Positions 59,936-64,000 of a stretch of DNA of 64,000 nucleotides are shown piece after piece. Where the stretch lies: assembly GCF_014931565.1 (NCBI RefSeq), contig NZ_CP063353.1, positions 1,674,001 through 1,738,000 on the forward strand, written 5' to 3'. Source of the DNA: Clostridium sp. 'deep sea' (GTDB lineage: Bacteria > Bacillota > UBA994 > PWPR01). The notes under the pieces are model-generated. The model saw nothing but the letters and a program-made list of their open reading frames with translations. It did no database searches and was not told the DNA's origin. The position numbers were made by a program, and so were the translations under genes. Positions within the stretch are counted from its first letter, which is position 1. Every line of letters starts with the position of its first letter.

Positions 59936-60715
59936 ATGAACGAAATAAAAACGATTGTAATCAGAAACCTCAAAGAACAGTTTAAAAGTCCAATTTTTTG
60001 GGCTATCTTAGTTTTATTTCCTCTTGCTATGCTCTTTATGTTTAATGAAATGTTTGTTAATGACTCAACTCATGTAGCAAATTCAGCAATTAAAATTACT
60101 ATTTTAAATGTCACAGATAACCATTATGCTTTTAGTAAACTTGCGATTGTTGTATTAGCTCAATTTTTTTTAATTAGTAGTGTTGTGGCATCAGGCTCTT
60201 TAATTCAGGTGAAGACAAATAAAACATTAATGAGAATTTTTACTTACCCTATAACAAAATCAAAAATTTTAATAGCTCATTTTCTTAGTGTAATAATTGA
60301 GCTAACGGTTGTTATGAGTCTAGTAATGATATTAATAAGTGTCATATTTAAAGTAGTTTGGTCAATCAATTATTTTGGCTTAGTAATTACTAGCTTATTA
60401 TGTATTATTTTATGCTCTAGCTTTGGTCTATTTTTATCATTACTATTCAAAAATGGTAATATAGCTAGTGGAATTATGAGTGGGGTTGTAATATTGATGT
60501 CGTTCTTAAATGGTGATATGACCTCTGGTAAATTACCATTTAAAAACAGTGATTTTTTCACCTTAAATAAATGGATAACTTCAGCCTTTAATAAATTATA
60601 CATCAGCAATAACTTTAGTAATCTCTATAAAGATATTTTAGTTATTTTGTGTTTGGGTTTAGGTTTTACAATCTTATCAATAGTTCTATTTAGTAAGGAG
60701 AATAGTTATGAGTAG
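59936..60715 (+). CDS. ABC-2 type permease 1 (LnrM-like position)
   Basis: A 259-residue membrane protein. It begins with KTIVIRNLKEQFKSPIFWAI, the usual cytosolic amphipathic start and first helix of ABC2_membrane permeases; further helices are seen near residues 75-95, 120-140, 145-165, 170-190 and 235-255. An extracellular loop lies after helix 1. It is shorter than the Bacillus permeases of the same locus type (about 390 residues). It overlaps the second permease gene by 8 nt. Confidence 0.82.
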   Translation: MNEIKTIVIRNLKEQFKSPIFWAILVLFPLAMLFMFNEMFVNDSTHVANSAIKITILNVTDNHYAFSKLAIVVLAQFFLISSVVASGSLIQVKTNKTLMRIFTYPITKSKILIAHFLSVIIELTVVMSLVMILISVIFKVVWSINYFGLVITSLLCIILCSSFGLFLSLLFKNGNIASGIMSGVVILMSFLNGDMTSGKLPFKNSDFFTLNKWITSAFNKLYISNNFSNLYKDILVILCLGLGFTILSIVLFSKENSYE

Positions 60716-61694
60716 TTTAATGATTGCCAAAAATGTTATTGTTAGAATCTGCAAACAAGCTACTATAGTAATATTTTTAATAGTTTTTCCATTAATTTCT
60801 TCTTTACTAGGAGCTCTAACAGCAAAACCAAATGAACCACTTAATATAGGTATAGTAGTAACAGAAAATAACAAAGACTTAGTAGCAAAAATAAGCAAAT
60901 TGCCAGAGTATAATGTAATTAGTTTACAAACAAATGAGGTCATAGATAAACTAAACAGTAATAGTGTTAGTGTTGTAATTAAGCCGTTATTAGATCAACC
61001 TAGTTATGAAATTGTAGCAAAAAACAGTGGCTCACATGTTACCAATTTAGAAAAACAACTACAACATTATCTTAACAACAATAGTATATACTCTGTATCT
61101 AAAAGTGATAAAGATTTTGATTTAACTTCAGTATCCATTTTTCTACTATTTATGATTATGTTTATGGGAGCTAGTGCAGCAGTTATTTATGATGATAAAA
61201 GGAACAAAACCTATATGAGACTATTTTGTTTTGCTACTAGTGGTAAGAGTATTGCTTTTGGTTACCTGCTTGCTTTTTTTGCTTTAGGAACAACTCAAGT
61301 TTCAATATTTATACTAACATTGAAATTATTTTTAGCAGCTAGCTTAACTATTAGCATAACCACTTTATTTACAATACTTGTTGCTTTTTTAGTTGCAATT
61401 ATTGGTTTATGTATAGCACTCACAAGCATAATTAAACAAAAAGATCATTATCAAGTAATAATACCTATACTGGCACTCTTTACTACTTTTTTATCTGGCG
61501 GCATAATTCCTACTAAACTTATGGGTAAAACATTTAAGTTTATAGCTTACTTTTCACCTCAATTCTATGTTAATAAAACGTTAGTTGCTACAGCAACAGT
61601 TATAAATTCTACTCAAAATATTTTAATATTACTACTGTTTGCTTTAGTATTCTTTTCTTTTGGTACTAAAATGCTTGATAAAGAATCTTTATAA
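60708..61694 (+). CDS. ABC-2 type permease 2 (LnrN-like position)
   Basis: A 328-residue permease that most likely forms a heterodimeric pore with the preceding gene product. Helix 1 (about 20-40) is followed by a long extracellular domain (about 45-140) and five helices in 145-325 with the family pattern FMIMFMGASAAVIYDDKRNKTYMRLF and LFTTFLSGGIIP (residues quoted in parts). The extracellular domain is absent from its partner. Terminator at 61719-61753. Confidence 0.84.
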   Translation: MSSLMIAKNVIVRICKQATIVIFLIVFPLISSLLGALTAKPNEPLNIGIVVTENNKDLVAKISKLPEYNVISLQTNEVIDKLNSNSVSVVIKPLLDQPSYEIVAKNSGSHVTNLEKQLQHYLNNNSIYSVSKSDKDFDLTSVSIFLLFMIMFMGASAAVIYDDKRNKTYMRLFCFATSGKSIAFGYLLAFFALGTTQVSIFILTLKLFLAASLTISITTLFTILVAFLVAIIGLCIALTSIIKQKDHYQVIIPILALFTTFLSGGIIPTKLMGKTFKFIAYFSPQFYVNKTLVATATVINSTQNILILLLFALVFFSFGTKMLDKESL

Positions 61695-61718
61695 TTGAAT
61701 TTAAATCAAATATTTATT

Positions 61719-61753
61719 GGCAATTGCTACACTAGGCAATTGCTAATTTTTTA
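61719..61753 (+). terminator. Terminator of the ABC operon
   Basis: GGCAATTGC-TACACTA-GGCAATTGC (the 8-bp arms GCAATTGC are self-complementary) is followed by TAATTTTTT. Confidence 0.75.
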
Positions 61754-61803
61754 ATTATATAGTTAAATAGTTAACATAATATATGTGAGAGGGAGAAGTT
61801 ATA

Positions 61804-62319
61804 ATGAATAAAATTAGAATTAGACAAGTCACTATGGCAGACTTAGATACCGTAACAAAAATAGAAGCTATTTGTTTTCCAGCCACAGAAAAGGCCAGTA
61901 AAGATTCTTTTAAACAGCGTATTAGTACTTTCCCCCGTGGTTTTTGGCTAGCAGAGCTTAATAATGAAATTATAGGTTTTATAAATGGAGCAGCCAGTAA
62001 TAAAACCACTATAGAAGATGAGTTTTTTAGTGATATGAGTTTACACTGTGATAACGGTGAAAACATTGCAATTTTTGGTCTAGATGTATTACCACAATAC
62101 CAGCGAAACGGCTACGCTGCCCAGCTTATTAAACACTATATTAAAATTGCTAAAGAAGACAACCGAAAAAAAGTACTACTAACCTGTAAGAAGCATTTAG
62201 TTCACTATTATACTAAATTTGGATTTAACAATTGTGGTGTATCACAATCTGTACATGGTGGGGCTCAGTGGTTTGATATGGAGTTAAATCTAGTATCTTT
62301 AACAAATTCCTCTGTATGA
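61804..62319 (+). CDS. GNAT family N-acetyltransferase
   Basis: A 171-residue acetyltransferase. IRQVTMADLDTVTKIEAICFP is the standard start, followed by EIIGFINGAAS and the acetyl-CoA motif LDVLPQYQRNGYAAQLIKHY (Q/R-x-x-G-x-A: QRNGYA). The C-terminus contains YYTKFGFNNCGVS. This pattern matches AANAT-like bacterial proteins that acetylate small amines, but the substrate is unknown. GAGGGAGAAG lies upstream of the ATG. It stands alone. Confidence 0.88.
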   Translation: MNKIRIRQVTMADLDTVTKIEAICFPATEKASKDSFKQRISTFPRGFWLAELNNEIIGFINGAASNKTTIEDEFFSDMSLHCDNGENIAIFGLDVLPQYQRNGYAAQLIKHYIKIAKEDNRKKVLLTCKKHLVHYYTKFGFNNCGVSQSVHGGAQWFDMELNLVSLTNSSV

Positions 62320-62427
62320 TTTTGTAAGCATTTTTATTACTAATTAAACACTTGTTTTACTACACTTTATTGGCCAGCAGATGAGCTTGTTAACAAGTTA
62401 AACCAAAAAAATTAATGTTTTACCTAA

Positions 62428-62481
62428 CAAAAAAGGAGCAGCTAGTTAACTAATAAAAATTAGTTTCTAACAGCCCCTTTT
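62428..62481 (-). terminator. Terminator of the nitroreductase gene
   Basis: On the minus strand AAAGGGGCTG pairs imperfectly with CAGCTGCTCCTTTTT, with an internal TTAG/CTAA part; the T run follows. It lies 7 nt after the nitroreductase stop codon. Confidence 0.7.
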
Positions 62482-62487
62482 AGTTCA

Positions 62488-62982
62488 TTAATAATAAGTA
62501 ACACGTTCCTCCTCATATCTATCCGTAAACTCTTTCTCTTCTGCTGGATATCCAATTGCTATTAAAGAATAAGGCAATTTTTCATCTGTTAAATTAAATT
62601 GCTCTTTAATTGCTAACATTCTTTCATCAATTGGAGCTATGCCAATCCACACTGATCCTAAACCCAAATCACAGGCCTCTACTAAAATATTTTGGGTGCA
62701 AGCACCTAAATCTTGCTCCCAGAAACACGGATATTTCATAAAAGTAGTATTTCCTAATACTACTATGGCTAAAGGTGCATCAGCTGTCATTGCTCCATTG
62801 GGGCTTGCTTCTGCTAACTTTCTCAATTCTGCTTTGTCCTGCACCACTATAAATTGCCAAGGCTGTTGATTACCTGCAGAAGGAGCTTGCATAGCTGCAC
62901 GTAATATTTTCTCTATTTTTTCCTGCTCCACCACTTTGTTTTGATATTTTCGGATACTGCTACGATTAAAAATTGCGTTCAT
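62488..62982 (-). CDS. Nitroreductase family FMN protein
   Basis: A 164-residue FMN oxidoreductase. The FMN-binding and dimer motifs of the family are SSIRKYQNKVVEQEKIEKIL at the N-terminus, MQAPSAGNQQPWQFIVV, and GLGSVWIGIAP near the end. The start at 62982 follows AAGGAGGG at 4 nt; a TTG or ATG 14 codons earlier would run into the neighbour. It may reduce nitro-compounds, quinones or flavins. It ends the unit that begins with the Fe-S aldo/keto reductase, 10 nt upstream. Confidence 0.93.
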   Translation of the reverse strand: MNAIFNRSSIRKYQNKVVEQEKIEKILRAAMQAPSAGNQQPWQFIVVQDKAELRKLAEASPNGAMTADAPLAIVVLGNTTFMKYPCFWEQDLGACTQNILVEACDLGLGSVWIGIAPIDERMLAIKEQFNLTDEKLPYSLIAIGYPAEEKEFTDRYEEERVTYY

Positions 62983-62992
62983 GTTACCCTCC

Positions 62993-64000
62993 TTATTTAA
63001 TAAACAGTTTACCCACTTTTGCAACTGCTCTTATTACAGGCGTTTCAATATCTTTTTGAACATTTTTAAAATACTCTCTTATTTTAAGGTTTTGAGGACA
63101 TGCTTTTTCACATTTTCCACAGTCTATACACATAGTAGTCCATTTAGGTTTTTTGCTTGTCATGCCAACAATTCTTGCATACATTAATCTACGAGAGAGT
63201 CTGCCCCCAAACATATGATGATTATTATAAGTTTGAAAAGCATACGGTATATCGATACCAGCAGGACAGGGAATACAATACCTACAGCCTGTACAACCTA
63301 TTTTTAGTAAACGCTGATAGGTCTCTTTTACCTCGTTTATTATAGCTAACTCTTTTTTACTCAAGCTATTTGCTTTTGCCTCGTTTGCTATTTTTATGTT
63401 TTCAATAATATGGGCATCTTCACTCATGCCAGATAAAACCACAATAACGGCAGGGTGATTGTAAATAAACCTAAATGCCCACTCAGCTGGGCTTCTTTTA
63501 ATAGAGGCTTTATCCCATATTGCTTGAACTGCTTTAGGTATAGCTCCAACTAACTGACCACCACGTAATGGTTCCATTACTATTACACCTATATTCTTAC
63601 TGTAAGCATAATTTAATCCATCAATACCAGCTTGAAAATATTCATCCAAATAATTATACTGTATTTGACAAAAATCCCAATCATAACCATCTATTATTTC
63701 ATAAAAATCTTCTTTAGTACCATGATATGAAAAACCCATATAGGTAATTTTGCCTTCTTTTTTTATTCTATTCATAAAATCGAGTACCCCAAAGCGAAGC
63801 ATTTTTCGCCATGTAGGTCCATCTAGGGAGTGTAGTAGATAATAATCTATGTTATTAATCTTTAACTTACTTAACTGTTTATTAAGATATTTATCCATGT
63901 CCTGAGATTTATTAACTAAATAGGTGGGTAATTTTGTAGCAACTTTAACTTTCTCTCGATAACCGTCTTTTAAGATATATTCCCCTAAAAAACTCTCCGA
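62993..64000 (-). CDS. Aldo/keto reductase with C-terminal [4Fe-4S] domain (5' partial)
   Basis: The frame is open to the right window edge, so the N-terminus is missing; 336 codons including stop are visible. The AKR barrel shows REKVKVATKLPTYLVNKS, YYLLHSLDGPTW with the catalytic region, YMGFSYHG, QIQYNYLDE and VMEPLRGGQL. The C-terminal part carries two cysteine clusters, CTGCRYCIPCPAGI and CIDCGKCEKACPQ, for two Fe-S centres. Such Fe-S aldo/keto reductases are common in Clostridia and take electrons from ferredoxin or NADPH for reduction of carbonyl compounds. The likely true start lies outside the window. Same unit as the nitroreductase. Confidence 0.92.
   Translation of the reverse strand, partial: SESFLGEYILKDGYREKVKVATKLPTYLVNKSQDMDKYLNKQLSKLKINNIDYYLLHSLDGPTWRKMLRFGVLDFMNRIKKEGKITYMGFSYHGTKEDFYEIIDGYDWDFCQIQYNYLDEYFQAGIDGLNYAYSKNIGVIVMEPLRGGQLVGAIPKAVQAIWDKASIKRSPAEWAFRFIYNHPAVIVVLSGMSEDAHIIENIKIANEAKANSLSKKELAIINEVKETYQRLLKIGCTGCRYCIPCPAGIDIPYAFQTYNNHHMFGGRLSRRLMYARIVGMTSKKPKWTTMCIDCGKCEKACPQNLKIREYFKNVQKDIETPVIRAVAKVGKLFIK

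Overview
The window comes from a low-G+C, strictly anaerobic member of the Bacillota, most likely class Clostridia. The evidence is the A+T-rich coding, the dense co-directional operons with GGAGG-type ribosome binding sites, and the gene content: a four-subunit 2-oxoacid:ferredoxin oxidoreductase, double-cubane and 2-hydroxyacyl-CoA dehydratase type proteins with their ATP-dependent activators, radical-SAM ThiH, the cobalt-early anaerobic cobalamin route, an Fe-S aldo/keto reductase and a UGA-encoded selenoprotein. I cannot name the genus from sequence alone. No rRNA, tRNA, CRISPR array or complete insertion sequence was seen.

Layout. 0-5.9 kb: the end of a receiver-GGDEF protein, a DUF975 membrane protein, an HK/RR pair, an acetyltransferase and an APH-fold kinase, the last two separated by paired hairpin arrays. 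6.5-9.0 kb: thiD-thiM-thiE behind a TPP riboswitch. 9.3-10.5 kb: arginine deiminase. 10.9-17.9 kb: two double-cubane/activase systems, one of them preceded by TetR, with two more paired hairpin-array loci. 19.0-31.0 kb: a B12 regulon, cbiA-C-D-E-T-F-G-H-J plus a B12-type ABC importer (frameshifted permease) behind one cobalamin riboswitch, and cbiK behind a second. 31-34 kb: HD-GYP and MATE proteins. 34.4-38.1 kb: thiS-F-G-H-tenI behind a second TPP riboswitch. 38.2-43.1 kb: an ANT(6)-like protein, GntR and porCDAB. 43.3-50 kb: a small P-loop kinase, a solo ABC exporter, a three-copy repeat and a PadR-controlled heterodimeric ABC exporter. 50-54.3 kb: a TPR protein, a PrdB/GrdB-like selenoprotein and a divergent MerR plus exported flavoprotein. 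54.5-56.4 kb: lysS with a T-box leader. 57-61.7 kb: a NarL-type two-component system with a three-gene ABC transporter. 61.8-64 kb: GNAT, nitroreductase and an Fe-S aldo/keto reductase cut by the window edge.

How it fits together. Cofactor supply is the main theme: two TPP riboswitches control thiazole synthesis and salvage, while two cobalamin riboswitches control corrin synthesis and uptake, with only cbiL missing between cobalt insertion and cobyrinate a,c-diamide. Porphyrin and thiamine products feed anaerobic enzymes such as the TPP-dependent POR. Drug-export systems and c-di-GMP signalling make up most of the rest.

The most unusual features are three loci in which arrays of short, sequence-variable perfect palindromes joined by a constant GGGGTGGG linker face one another as inverted pairs directly after gene stop codons; a selenocysteine codon with a bacterial SECIS-like hairpin whose GGU loop lies 18 nt after the UGA; an activator ATPase that appears to start at AUU; and a one-base frameshift in the B12-type permease.
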